From the NCBI GenBank assembly GCA_002946415.1, contig NJPS01000062.1, forward strand, positions 434,001 through 498,000: 64,000 nt of DNA, given 5' to 3'. Of this stretch, positions 10,429 to 21,374 are shown piece after piece. The notes below the pieces were generated by a model. That model made no database searches and was not told the DNA's origin. It saw nothing but the letters and a program-made list of their open reading frames with translations. The DNA comes from Rutstroemia sp. NJR-2017a BVV2. Taxonomy: Eukaryota; Ascomycota; Leotiomycetes; Helotiales; Rutstroemiaceae. Position 1 is the stretch's first letter. Every line of letters begins with the position of its first letter. Both the position numbers and the translations under genes were made by a program.

Positions 10429-11265
10429 ATGGCAGCCGCAGTAAGTCTATCCTCTCAGTTGAATTGGTTGTTGTACTCTGGCAAGCACATCGTCGTCGTC
10501 CCAGCAATGCAGACTTTGCATCCCTCCGAACAATTCCGAAAACTTCACTCTCGTCTCTGTGTCCTATCCCGAAGCCTCCATGTATAGCCATAGTGCTAAC
10601 TCATCCTCTCAATCACAGCGCAGCGCAGCCCTTAAACTCGACTGGGCCAAAGTAACCCAATCCCTCGGTCTCCGTGGCACGACCGCAGCCTCTCTCCAAG
10701 CCTTCAAGAAACGCAACGAAGATGCCCGACGCCGCGTCCAGCAGCTGTCCGAACAGCCCACCAAAGTCGACTTTGCGCACTACCGTAGCATTCTCAAGAA
10801 CACTGCCGTCATAGACGAAATCGAAAAACACTTCAGCACCTTCAAGCCCGCGACGTACGATGTCGCTCGCCAGATCAAGGCTATTGAGACGTTTGAGGCT
10901 CAGGCTGTGAAGAATGCGGAGGAGACTAAGGGCAGAGTCGATTTGGAGTTGAAGGATTTGGAGAAGACTTTGAAGAACATTGAGACTGCTAGACCGTTTG
11001 AGGATTTGACTGTGGTATGTAATTCTGGGTGATAGTGGAGAGGAGAGGTGGAAGAGGAGATTTGGCTAACGGAGTGTGCGTGTTTAGGACGAAGTTGCTG
11101 CTGCCCGTCCAGAAATTGATGAGAAGACTGAACAACTCGTTTCCAAGGGTCGCTGGTCTGTTCCAGGTTACAAGGTATGTGTTTACGGGCAATTTGTTAT
11201 ATCCGAGTTTGGATGGAAGGCTAACGATTCTATAGGAGAAATTCGGTGACCTATCATTGCTTTAG
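10429..11265 (+). CDS. ATP7: mitochondrial F1F0-ATP synthase subunit d
   Basis: Peripheral-stalk subunit of mitochondrial ATP synthase. Four exons: 10429-10440 (only MAAA), 10619-11014, 11088-11174 and 11236-11265, giving 174 residues, the size known for fungal Atp7. All introns are GT-AG and phase 0 (178, 73 and 61 bp). Diagnostic text: [50 protein letters not shown], then a coiled segment ([20 protein letters not shown]) and the C-terminus [18 protein letters not shown]. The tiny first exon is supported by the joined RSAALKLDW. Confidence 0.95.
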
Positions 11266-11626
11266 ATGCCTTATATTAGAGCGCCTGCCTTTTCCTTTGT
11301 TGCCTGTACTATTGTAGATAGTGGTTGGTAGGTAGAAGCAAAAGATTCATGGTGGTTGATTGTTACGATGCCATACGCCTTAATCTTGATATTCTTTCTC
11401 CCATCATTATGAGTAAACTTGGACTGCTCACTATGTTTTGGCCCCCAAGGGTGACCCTCGCAGTGAGCAGGCTATTATGTGTTATGGCTGATTACATCGA
11501 CGTGCTGCTCGAGGGATTTCTTCATAAGTTATGAAGTATCAAAAGCAAACAGCTTTTCTCGATTGCGCCCTTTTCTCATTCTACCCCTATCAATAGTCTA
11601 TCGTTCATCCTCTGTGTTACGTCTGA
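11266..11626. other. intergenic, convergent ATP7 / hydrolase 3' ends
   Basis: 3' flanks of two converging genes. Nothing else seen. Confidence 0.6.
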
Positions 11627-12733
11627 CTATTCCTGCATATCCGCACTCCACTCGACCCAAAACTCTTCACTCTGTCCGTTGTTTCCTTGGTCTTCTTTCC
11701 CCTTTGCCAAAATCCACCTCACCCCCTCCACAAGTTTCTCCTCTGCCCTTCCCGCCTCCTTCAACCCCAAACCTTTCAACCAAAAAGTATGTGGCCACCC
11801 CACCTCCACCCTGATCTTCACCTGCGCTCCTCTCTCCCTCAACCCTACCCCCAAACACATCCCATCCGAATAATATATGTCATTCGTACAAATCTGAACG
11901 AACCATTTCGTACCCTCACTTTCTTTCTCGAGCTGCGTCGTCTCCCCCAACATCTCCAAAGGCATCTTATACCTCTTTACCCTATTCTCACCCGTCGCCG
12001 CCGCTCCCCCCAATATCCCCGTATAGAATTCCTCCCGCATACTCTTATGCATCGTCTTCCATTCCTCCGGCACCCCTGTCTCACTCGTCGCAACGCACGT
12101 CACGGGACAGCGTAGCGCGACGCCGAGGATTCGGAAACTGGGCCGTAAGAAGGCTATGGTGCTCGCAAGCTGTCCTCCGCTGGAACTACCGACGAGAATG
12201 AATTCTCGTCCGGGGTGCACACTGCATATGTGGTCGTACGCATCTAATGCGTCGGTGACTGCATCGTCTGCTGTGTGTAGAGGCAACTGTCGGTAGGTTA
12301 GGGAGAGTACGGGGAGTTGCAGGGAGAGACAGAGGAGACGACAGGTAGGGTCTTCGGTGTCAAGGTCTCCGACTTGGAGACCGCCTCCGTGGAGGTAGAT
12401 GATTAGGGGGTGGGTGGTCGAAGCGGTGGAAGGGAGAGATGCTGGTTGGTAGAGACGCGTGGGAATGGAGTGCGGCGGGGTGTTGGTTGGGGATGAGGCG
12501 ATGCTGGAGTCGGTTAGGTGGATGTTGTGGGTTAGGTGCGAGAGGCTGGTGGAGAGGAGATGGGTGTTTTGTCGGAGACAGTTTTCGCGGTAGATGCGTT
12601 TGCGGATTAGGGGGTCGGTGGTGGGGGCGGGGGCGGGGAGGGAGGGGATGTGCGCGAGCCAGGAGGGGTGGAGGGGTGGGGGTGTGGTGAGGATAAGAGA
12701 TGGGGGGATGGACGGTGAGGATTGGGAGGGCAT
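11627..12733 (-). CDS. alpha/beta hydrolase fold-3 (HSL-type) esterase/lipase-like protein
   Basis: A 368-residue single coding exon. HSL-type signatures: oxyanion-hole LHGGG at about 114-118, nucleophile GSSSG at 182-186 (Ser184), an acidic candidate in NDIYYSD (Asp285 or Asp290) and His315 in WPHTFWLK. Probable ester or lactone hydrolase; the substrate cannot be told. The start is the ATG at 12731-12733. The open frame extends upstream only through a probable 5' UTR intron (12780-12830: GTAAGT donor, CCTAAC, CCAG acceptor). Residues 1-45 are Pro/Ser-rich with no clear signal peptide, so cytosolic is likely. The coding sequence is strongly C-biased (coding strand), unlike the F-box genes beside it. 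Confidence 0.82.
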   Translation of the reverse strand: MPSQSSPSIPPSLILTTPPPLHPSWLAHIPSLPAPAPTTDPLIRKRIYRENCLRQNTHLLSTSLSHLTHNIHLTDSSIASSPTNTPPHSIPTRLYQPASLPSTASTTHPLIIYLHGGGLQVGDLDTEDPTCRLLCLSLQLPVLSLTYRQLPLHTADDAVTDALDAYDHICSVHPGREFILVGSSSGGQLASTIAFLRPSFRILGVALRCPVTCVATSETGVPEEWKTMHKSMREEFYTGILGGAAATGENRVKRYKMPLEMLGETTQLEKESEGTKWFVQICTNDIYYSDGMCLGVGLRERGAQVKIRVEVGWPHTFWLKGLGLKEAGRAEEKLVEGVRWILAKGKEDQGNNGQSEEFWVEWSADMQE

Positions 12734-12779
12734 GATGATCGAATAGTCGTGTGATATTTGTTTGCTGGTTGAGCTAGAA

Positions 12780-12830
12780 CTGGACAATGGGTCAGTATTG
12801 TTAGGATGACTGACTGGGGAATTCACTTAC
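12780..12830 (-). other. probable 5' UTR intron of the hydrolase gene
   Basis: 51 bp; reading on the minus strand, GTAAGT donor at 12830, CCTAAC branch, CCAG acceptor at 12780. This decides the downstream ATG as start. Confidence 0.6.
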
Positions 12831-13538
12831 TATATGGTCTCGGTCCGGATCGATTTATTCCAGGTAGAATAACAGTAGAAGCTGAACAGATGCTATTGAC
12901 TAGCTACGAGATTTGCCCAAAGAATTAGGTTCTGTTCTGCCTCAAGTCTGGCACGAAGCCTGTAGTTTCTAAAAGTCTGAGACGGGAAGACGGAAGAACT
13001 TGTAGAATCGATCAGAGATTAAGAGTTTCTAAGCTCTCTCACGAATAGTAAGTGTCGATGCTGACTGCTGCCTGGATATTTTTCCGGTTACACAGAGCTC
13101 TGATTAGTGTGGATGGTTTTGTAGAATAGTCCGGAGAGTCTATGTATAGGTTACTGATTTTTCGGGATGTGGGGTGAAGATGAGTTTAGTTTTAAAGACA
13201 TATGCCTAACATCCTCCAGCAGTGCTACTTTTCTATCCCATCTAAGCGTGAATATTCATACTAGAGAGAATTAGTGCTTCAGTGAGTGTGAGTGTGATAA
13301 ATTGGTGCATGTACATTTTAGTATCTATGCATGCACATAAATCACACTAGCCCATTCATCATGATTAGAGAAGGCGTGGATGGCATTCACAAAATGAACG
13401 ATAATCATTAGCAGCTCTTATGGCTGTATTCGAGCCTGATAAAAACATTGTTTACACTCTTTTGTACGTAGCATATCGCAGACAAAAAGAACGCCCTTCC
13501 ATGCTAGCCCCTGACAACCAAATAACCGCGTAGAGATC
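12831..13538. other. intergenic between hydrolase and F-box-like gene
   Basis: Promoter side of the hydrolase and 3' side of the next minus-strand gene. No supportable ORF. Confidence 0.6.
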
Positions 13539-14288
13539 TCATCGCAGTTCCCACGTCCATTCTAACTCACCGAGCCAACATCGGCGAGTAGAAAGCTCTA
13601 GATGCTTCCCCTCATTCAAAGCTCTACGTCTGAGGATATCTTCCATTGGAACAAGATCCGGTTTGATAGCGCCAAGTCCCCGTATAATGATTTTCCTCAG
13701 CGATACCAACTTCTCCAAATCTTCTAGAAGCGGAGGGACCATCAGGCACTCCACTCTAACTTCAAACTCCTCCAACCGACCTGCATTCCGCAGCGCCTCG
13801 AACGACTTCCGGAAGTTCACCCGGGTAACAGGACGAGCCCCGATGTAGCTGGTCTTCACCCGCTTGATATACTTGATTCGTTCTCCGCCGATTCCCTGGC
13901 AAAAGTTGTAACAAGATGTAGCGTCGGTGAAAAACATACAGGACTTTGCATATAAGCATGAGAGCATCTCAAAGTAGAGTTGTTTGTTCAATGGAATGGC
14001 CCGACTGAGACAGCTGCAGTAATAATTCTGTATGCAGTAGGATTGATGAAAGGTTTGACATAAATAGGGATATATGTTGAATCGGATTTCGTAAGGTAGA
14101 TCAGTGAAGCGAAAGCTGTCGGGATACCATTCTCGTAACGACGGGAACAGGTTGGAGATATCCTCGTAGATATTATCGGAAGAATCCTCTATGTCATTGT
14201 CTGTGTCGGCAGAGGCTTGTGAAGATTCGGTATCCATCGCTTGAGAGGGCCAAAAAAGCACTTTATTGAGGAATTGTGCATACTGCAT
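13539..14288 (-). CDS. F-box-like fungal protein of unknown function
   Basis: 249 residues, uninterrupted. Residues about 58-75 (FRFTDLPYEIRFNIYPYL) look like the first helices of a degenerate F-box, as in large fungal families that start 'LP.EIR..IY..L'. Then a Cys-rich stretch (YCIQNYYCSCLS), PLNKQLYFEMLSCLYA typical of these families, and a C-terminal leucine-rich part (LVSLRKIIIRGLG). The start could be Met1 (14288) or Met18 (14237, MDTESSQAS); the acidic Ser/Asp-rich leader fits the second. Partner and target unknown; a role as SCF-type substrate adaptor is only inferred. Divergent from the next gene. Confidence 0.65.
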   Translation of the reverse strand: MQYAQFLNKVLFWPSQAMDTESSQASADTDNDIEDSSDNIYEDISNLFPSLREWYPDSFRFTDLPYEIRFNIYPYLCQTFHQSYCIQNYYCSCLSRAIPLNKQLYFEMLSCLYAKSCMFFTDATSCYNFCQGIGGERIKYIKRVKTSYIGARPVTRVNFRKSFEALRNAGRLEEFEVRVECLMVPPLLEDLEKLVSLRKIIIRGLGAIKPDLVPMEDILRRRALNEGKHLELSTRRCWLGELEWTWELR

Positions 14289-14548
14289 TCAGTGGGCATG
14301 GACCTACCTTATATACAGAGAAAGCGTGAGTGTGTCATATCAGTATCACAATTCCATAGAAGACATGATGTTAGTTGTTCAGTGACTAGTGACTCAAACG
14401 GCATGCATCCAGCTCATCGGTGGTTGATGAGGCTGAGCACGGCCACGGCCACGGCCGCGCTTGTTGTGGCTTTGCACTACATATCGGCACGTATTCTTCG
14501 ACCTCGCGCGATCTTGTTTACATTACTCCCTGTAACTTCAATCTCAAT

Positions 14549-15910
14549 ATGGAAAGAACCCCGATCAAGATACCCGGGAAGAATAAACGCGATGGAAGAA
14601 AATCTGCTGTTTCGGCAAGAAAAGCACTGGTATTTCCTCATCCATAAAATTCTCTATGCTAGCCACTGACGTAATAACCAGAATCGACGTCGCGGTCGAC
14701 CTCTCAAGGTTGAATCAGCGGAACCTGCCCAGGATGTCGTGACATCTGCGTCTATCATTCCGGATGCTAAGAAAGCTCGCTCTCTGAAGCATTTGAAGTC
14801 GCGTCGGAAGATGTCGCTTCTTGAAAAATTGCCGACAGAGCTTCTGGAGACGATATTTCTTTACTGCTTGAATTTGGCATTACCCAACTGCAGTCCTATC
14901 ATAGGAGGGAAGTTAAGCAGTGATGCTATCTACACGAAAACAATTCTTGCTGCATTTGATCCCACGTGGGAGGCATACCTGGGAACGTTGATATCCCCAT
15001 ACCGCCGCAACAACTATGCTCCCCCTGGCGATGCTGCTTTACAGGTAGGCCACATGCATGCACCGCCCGATTAGAATACAACTGATTTTATCTACCGCAG
15101 TCTGCAATATTCAGACTTCGCTGGGCCCGTCTTCCGGTAGTGCTTCGAAGCAAAGATATATGGAGGGAAAAGTATGCTCCTAATCGAGCAGTCGCTTCTG
15201 TGAATACTAGTTGGCCAGATGTGTGGGGCGACAGCCGCCATGAAGATGAAGATTGGCGCCATAATGTTGTTTCTGCTGCACACATCTTTGACAACAACTA
15301 CGCAGAGTATTTGGAAGTCATGAAGACAGCAAAGGAGGAAACTTCGGCTGAAATCTTGAGTATTAGTCTTCAGCTGCGGGGGCTCTGGTACATATATTTG
15401 GATGTTGCTGAAGGAACTCAGATACCAATCAGCTTGTTGATGGGTCCATGGGACGAAGATGCTCTTAAATATCTCTTCTGGTTTGTCAGTGCTGGGGCCC
15501 GAATCGATTGGGTTTCATCAACTAGTGGAGAGGTAAGTTTGAAACCCACTTCTCTCTTGCTTAATTAGACACTAATTCACGTTCAGGCGGCGCTATTTGG
15601 ATATAAAGACGCAGTGGCCGAAGGAAGGATTGAAGTAATTACCCTGCTATTACTTGCTGGGGTTCAGGAGAAGCTTGACGCAGATCTTGTCATGTTTACA
15701 TTCAAGCATGCACCAGCAAGCCGTGGCTTTCCCGCCGTTGTCACGCTCATGTCTCGTATGCTTCTAGTGGAAGCACCGATATTTGAATTAATGGACGTAA
15801 TGGACATGTTCAGGAATGATCCAGACAATGAGCACGAAGTGGAGAAAATTGGTAGCTTCGATAGGTTCCTTGAGAGTAACTCAACGTTGATGCCGTATGT
15901 AATGCAGTAA
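14549..15910 (+). CDS. F-box domain protein, unknown target
   Basis: Four exons, 14549-14629, 14682-15044, 15101-15532 and 15587-15910, give 399 residues; all introns are 52-56 bp GT-AG and phase 0. The basic N-terminus (KNKRDGRKS, then NRRRGRPLK, an AT-hook/NLS-like run created by the first splice) precedes an F-box-type segment at about 70-95 (MSLLEKLPTELLETIFLYCLNL). The rest matches a common fungal layout: WEAYLGT, LRWARLPVVLRSKDIW, a helical middle, and a C-terminal part with GRIEVITLLLLAGVQ that resembles a worn ankyrin-like helix pair. Predicted SCF adaptor by analogy; no target known. It lies 260 bp from the divergent F-box-like gene. Confidence 0.75.
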
Positions 15911-16146
15911 TAATAATATTAATAGTAAAATGATCGCTGCATCGCAGTCAGTGGTGGACCATATTGTGCATTGAGAAATATGCAAGATTTACTTTCACGT
16001 GATTGATTCTTTTCCTGGCGATCAAAATTTTGTAGTCCGAGCTTTCAAGGGTAGAAAGAAGTGCATGTCGAGATTCAAGAAAACTTCATGAAGCGGCAAT
16101 AATCCTGAAGTATTGTAGAAGATCGCAATAGCTCTTTCTAGCTGCT

Positions 16147-17909
16147 ATGCGGTCCTCTCTGCATGCCCCAATACCGTCGTCAACGCTCCTGAAATTTCTC
16201 AAGGCGCAATCCGAAAGTGTCTGCTTTTTCAGTGCCAATCCTCGACCAAGGTTTTTCTTTGACCATGCAGCGAAGCACAATTCTTCTTCAGGCATAACAT
16301 GCCTTTCCAGGCCGGATCTGAGGCGGATGTCCAGCTCTGCTCCTCGGCGTGCGACTGTCGAGGCCGGGCTCTTAAATCTTGGATTTTCAAGCCCGCGATT
16401 AGCCCCTCCATCACCAAAGCGCACGATACCCAACAGGGTACCTGCATCAGAGAGACGCGCCCAATTGAAACGGGGTTTGTCGACGGGGTCGAAGAAATGG
16501 CCATGGAAAGTCTGGCCGTCAAAGAACATTGCGTCGGGATTATATTCTGACGATCTGGCCAATACTGAAGATGGAGCGATGTTTAATCTGGGGCGATCTG
16601 TTGCCGTAAAGGCTGCGAGCGAGCCCAGGCTGCGATGCACTGAACTAGATGAGCATGGTAGGGTGGTTCTTGTCAATGGGGAGTTCAAGAAGAGCGAACT
16701 TATTGCTAAAGTATGCCAATCTTGCTCACATATTTTGGAGGTGCGAATGTTGACAGAATTGTAGTACGGATTGCTTCCTCGAGATCTCCGAAAAATCGAC
16801 TCAAGTACCCTTCCTCATATCCTCGTTCGACCATCGGCTTTTATCATTAATCTTCTCCATCTTCGAGTCCTCATCAAATCAAACCGAGTCTTGATCTTTG
16901 ACGCATATGGTACTACGGATTCTTATACACAGTCTCTATTCATGTATGATCTAGAAGGGAAGCTACGACAAAAGCAATCTTCAGCATCTGCAGGTGCGCT
17001 GCCTTACGAGTTCCGCGCTCTTGAAGCTGTCCTCATATCTGTTACATCTAGCTTGGAGAAGGAATTTGAGACGGTGCGTGGGCCTGTCGTGAAAGTCTTA
17101 CAGGAATTGGAAGAGGATATCGACCGAGACAAGCTTCGCCATTTGCTTGTTTACTCCAAAAAACTGGGTACATTCGAGCAGAAGGCCAAACTTGTTAGGG
17201 ACTCTATCGACGAGTTATTAGAAGCAGATGATGATCTGGCTGCCATGTATCTTACAGAGAAGGACCATGATATAATCAGAGGTGAAGACGACCATACAGA
17301 GGTTGAGATGCTCTTGGAATCGTATCACAAACTCTGCGATGAAATTGTTCAGGAATCTGGAAACCTGGTTTCCAACATTAGGAATACCGAGGAAATGTAC
17401 GTATCTTCGATTTATTGCGCTAGGTCGAGTTATACTGATAGTCAAACAGCGTAAAGGCTATTCTTGACGCCAATCGCAATTCCCTCATGCTTCTCGAACT
17501 CAAGATCTCTATCGGCACTCTCGGTATGGGATCTGGAGCGTTCATCGCTGCACTCTATGGTATGAACCTAAAAAATCATATCGAAGAATCTGATGTTGGA
17601 TTCTGGGGAGTGACAGCCTGGTCTGTGGTCTTTGCAGCAATAGTATGGTTCTACGGTGTATCAAAGCTGAGAAGGGTCCAAAGAGTCAGCATGTGGGGCG
17701 AATCAGGAAGACGCACGGGGAGAAACTGGAGTATTGCAGATGAGGGAGGAAGAATTGAGAGAGGAAGAAGATTAAAGGAAGAGAGGGGAGCAGCTGCAGA
17801 AGAAGTGCGAACAAAAGTCGATAAACATAGAGAGGATCTTAGGGCAATAATGGAGACTAAAGCGAGGAGAGATGATCTCCGAACGACAGTCTTGGATAAG
17901 AAGGCTTAG
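16147..17909 (+). CDS. MRS2: mitochondrial inner-membrane magnesium channel MRS2
   Basis: CorA/Mrs2 family; imports Mg2+ into the mitochondrial matrix. Exons 16147-16710, 16765-17396 and 17450-17909 give 551 residues. The basic, Ser-rich N-terminus (MRSSLHAPIPSSTLLKFLK) fits a mitochondrial presequence. Then the Mrs2 core (ELIAK-YGLLPRDLRKIDSS, ILVRPSAFIINLLHLR, LPYEFRALEAVLISVTSSLE) and the long helix before EEIVKAILDANRNSLMLLELK. TM1 is about 418-437 and ends in the signature YGMN (435-438); TM2 is GVTAWSVVFAAIVWFYGV. The C-terminal tail is highly charged (RRTGRNWSIADEGGRIERGRR). The last splice joins AT to C to make the conserved Ile of EEIV. A long antisense ORF overlaps exon 1 and is judged a shadow. 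Confidence 0.94.
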
Positions 17910-18310
17910 GATGGATATGCGTCGCCTACAAAGGGTTGAATCGGTTCTATTTTAGAGCTTTAGAGGCGGCGATATCGATATAGACCTGGCGTTTTGAGGA
18001 ATGGGACCAGGTCGCATGTACGAAAAGTGTATGAACAATAGGAGTTTGGGGGTTGGATGCATTGCTGGGCGAAATGGATGTACCACTTTTGTTACGGTAA
18101 ATAGATACTCATCGCTCTGGGGAGATGTTATACGATATGACGATGATAATAACGATACCTCACATCTCTTTTCATTTTATTGAGCACTGGTTTGGATGTT
18201 CGAATCCAGTACAAAACTGTCTTTCCCGTGCATCATGAATAGTGGGAGCACTCTGTAACCCCGTTGCCTGAACGTTCAGATACAATTCAACTACAAACTT
18301 CTAGACTACA
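17910..18310. other. intergenic MRS2 / UNC93-like, convergent
   Basis: 3' flanks of two converging genes; no gene seen. Confidence 0.6.
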
Positions 18311-20744
18311 TCACATCACATTTTTCCTCTCCCTCCCTTTTTCTTCCCCTCCATCCACACTATCACCGCCCATCTCCGGCTCACTCCTATCATCTCCCAC
18401 ACTCTCCTCCTCCACCACCATATCTAATCCCCTGCCCATACAGAACCAACAAACAAGCCCCATACACAACAATCCAAACCCCTGGAACACAAACCCCATG
18501 ATAACAATCGATATCTGTCGCACCCCCGCCGCCTCAACCCCAAACATGATCGCCACCCCGGCTGCGATACACCCGCGGGCGAAGCCGGCGCTACGCGCGG
18601 TCTGCGTGGAGGTGAGGTTGAAGTGGGTTAGGAGGAATTGGGGGAAGGTTACGTAGGGGGGGGGGGAAGGGGGGGGGGGGGGGGGAGAAAATTGGGATTG
18701 AGGAAGGGGAAGACGTACGGCAATCAGATTAACCCCGGCCAACATCATGAGCGCAAGAAACCAGCCGAATTCTCGAGGTGCGGAGAGGTAGTCCCAGACG
18801 GGGGATGGAGGCGGGTGGACGGATAGGTAGGCGATGAGGAGAGACCACATGGGGATGGTGATGAGGGAGAGGGCGAGGAGGGAGACGAGACTGCGGGTGC
18901 GGAGGCGGGGGAATAGGTAGGTGTTGTCGAGGAGGAGGGGGTACTGTGGAGGTAGGGGGTTAGTCGGGTGGTTGAGGAGGGTGGTGCAATAAAGTGAAGG
19001 GAAAGGAAAAGGGGGAGGGGATAAGCGAAAAGAGGGCTTGCGAGAAAGAACTTACGAGTATAGAACCAACAGATTGCATCAATACACTACATAGTGTATT
19101 AATTGACCTTGTGCGAATATTGAAGTAGAGCGCTAAAAACAATTCACAAGTCAGCTCATCCTATAATCCCCTCTCTCCAATCCTGCCTCGACTCGAGCAC
19201 GACTATTTTCTGAAACCACAAACTTAAGAAAGACAGAAAAGAACTCACCGTTCAAACTACTAAAAATCACAAACCCGCCCATCTCCCCCGCCAAAAACGG
19301 AATCGTCAAAGCCATAACTCTCCAATCCGTAAACAACTTCCTCTGATCTTTCAGCTCCGTCCAGAAATCAATCTTTTTTATCTCCGTCTTCCCATCCCCA
19401 CCACCACCTCCCCTCTCACACCCAACCCTCTCCACCCCCACAATCCCCACCGCCCCCAATACACATGCCGCCACCATCGCGACCATAAAAACAACATACA
19501 CACTCGTGGGCACCGTTTGCCTATCTCCAGACCCAGAGAAACAAACTCCAACCATAATAGTACACCCGAGCGTACTGATCGCCCCCTGGATACCCGTTTG
19601 CGCGGAAAGGTACGAGCCCCGGGTCGCGGGCGTGCTGTAAGTGTAGGCGATGAAGCCGGTGGTGGTCCAGAGGAGGGAGCCCGAGAAGCCGACGTAGGCG
19701 CCGGTGAGGAGGGGGAAGAGGAGGGAGGGGTGAGGGGTGGTGGAGTCTAGGGGGAGGGGGGGGGGTTAGTAAGGGTGGGGTTGATGGGGGTGGTTGGGGG
19801 ATGGGTATGTGGAGGAATGGGTGGAGTAGTGTAAGGAGTATCAGAGAACAAGAGAAAGCTCCAGTGAAAGAAGGGAGGAAGAAAAAACCAAACGCACAAT
19901 ACCACAACCCTCCAAGAAAAAGCGAATATCCCGTCGTACCAATAAAAGCAGTAAGCCGCGGACCGAGTGTGGTGAGAACAGAGCCAGACAGCATGCCAGT
20001 CGTGAAGAAGATACTTTAGTGAGGTAAGTGCGAGCTCCTAACATAGCAGATTATATGCTTGGGTTTGAGGGACAGTATAGCTGGGGATTGAGAGGATAAC
20101 ATACGCGTAAAGCACCGAATTCGAGATATTAGCCATGCTATTCGAACTTGCTTGTCCTCCGCCTGCTCCCATGATCGTTATTACGAGACTATGTGGATTT
20201 GAGGGTCAGTTTTGTATCTTTCTCTTTCTTTCTCTCTCTCTCTCCTATCAATCAACTAGCCAGTCTTTCCATCTGCACTAACAGTTTCATTCTGCTTTCT
20301 GAGATGCAGAGAAAGGGTAATAAAAACTCCATAGGAAGAAAAACAGAAACATATCATGATACCGCGAAGTACTCTGTAAATACCAGAGATCATAATAAGA
20401 AAGCATAAGAAGACAAACAAAACGACAGGAAAGAAAACAACATACTAAATACCCGGACACAACCCCAGAATAATCGACGCAATAGCATTTTGCACGCGGG
20501 GACTGTAGATATGCGAGATGACCGTTAGCAGACTCTCTCTCCCTCTCTATAGTTATTCGGCCAGAAGTTCTTCTCCTGTAGGAACGCCGACGTAAAGGTA
20601 GAGATGAAGTGTCAAGGGAAAGAAAAAGAAAAAGCAAAAGAAAAAGGAGAAGCGAGGCGCACGCACTCCTCCCCCTCCACGAATGTCTCAGAATACTAAC
20701 TGCGCAAGCTTATATTTCCCCAGCCCCAGATCCATCTTCATCAT
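18311..20744 (-). CDS. UNC93-like multi-pass membrane protein (MFS fold, DUF895)
   Basis: Eight exons: 20701-20744, 20446-20502, 20105-20188, 19898-20013, 19249-19746, 19056-19132, 18719-18943 and 18311-18601. They sum to 1392 nt, 463 residues; every joint keeps frame. Family text: AHPRVQNAIASIILGLCPGIY (TM1), MGAGGGQASSNSMANISNSVLYA, FFTTGMLSGSVLTTLGPRLTAFIGTTGYSLF, LLTGAYVGFSGSLLWTTTGFIAYTYSTPATRGSYL, and late helices around GFARGCIAAGVAIMFGVEA. Of three close ATGs (20744, 20741, 20735) the outermost is listed. Fungal UNC93-like proteins are of unknown transport function. The acidic C-terminus (EEESVGDDRSEPEMGG) is probably cytosolic. Intron 7 contains the G-homopolymer tracts. The exon 1 choice is the least certain part. 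Confidence 0.82.
18656..18685. repeat. poly-G tract, G11-AA-G17
   Basis: Two guanine runs on the plus strand, inside intron 7 (18602-18718) of the UNC93-like gene, where the transcript reads poly-C. Exact lengths are likely to be unreliable in any assembly. Confidence 0.9.
20189..20445 (-). other. long intron 2 of the UNC93-like gene with CT microsatellite
   Basis: 257-bp intron; contains a CT-rich tract near 20220-20245 (plus strand), just inside its 3' end in the transcript, where it reads as a purine (GA) tract. Confidence 0.65.
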
Positions 20745-21374
20745 ATCTCTCCGCTTCTAAATACCTCTCAAGGAAACCGTGCGCAATCAAATGCGAGTAG
20801 GGAAGGGAATAGAACGAATAATCAATCAATCCCACTCTTCGCAGACAGATAGGTTAGAACTAAGTAAAAGGACTGAAACTTTGTATCCGAATAGTTTCAG
20901 CAACAAAATTTCTTAAACAAAACAGCACAATTACCAGAACAAGACTTTTCCTCAACCCCGCACGCACAACAGATATAAAAGTATCGAGCGAAAAATCCCA
21001 ACAAATAGGCTCCTGGGTCTTGGGCGAGTGGCGGTAACTAGGCGCTGGCCATGCATGAATCTACACAGGGATCAAGAGTGGAAGTACCAAAAACTGACTC
21101 GAGCTTTCGTTACAGCAGACGGATTTTTTGCGTTTGGGTAGAAAAATTTTGGGTAGGAAGCTGGGGGTTTTCCCCGGTGGGATAGGTAGGTTACTATGTG
21201 TTGCCACCGCTTATATATATCCTTCGACGAAGATTTGGGCGTCTTTCTTTCACTTGAAAGGGAGGGAGTTAAGTAGTGAGAAAATTCTCGTCACACGGTT
21301 AGACAGACTTAGCTGCTCTTCTCATGAGTTTCATTCCTATTTCACCCCACCTCCACCTCCCCACGCCCTTCTAT
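20745..21374. other. intergenic, UNC93-like promoter side and aldehyde dehydrogenase 3' side
   Basis: Tandemly oriented minus-strand genes on both sides. No coding sequence supported. Confidence 0.6.

Noticed and set aside
12439..12690. Gly/Arg/Trp-rich plus-strand ORF over the hydrolase
   Set aside because: Antisense of the Pro/Ser-rich N-terminal part of the hydrolase; no domain.
12734..12826. N-terminal extension of the hydrolase
   Set aside because: Begins with GTG and runs through a sequence with full intron signals; treated as 5' UTR.
16086..16688. 200-codon minus-strand ORF antisense to MRS2 exon 1
   Set aside because: Lies entirely over a conserved MRS2 exon and shows no family match.
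18190..18215. tRNA-like T-loop text (gttcgaatcc)
   Set aside because: No acceptor, D or anticodon stems can be formed around it.
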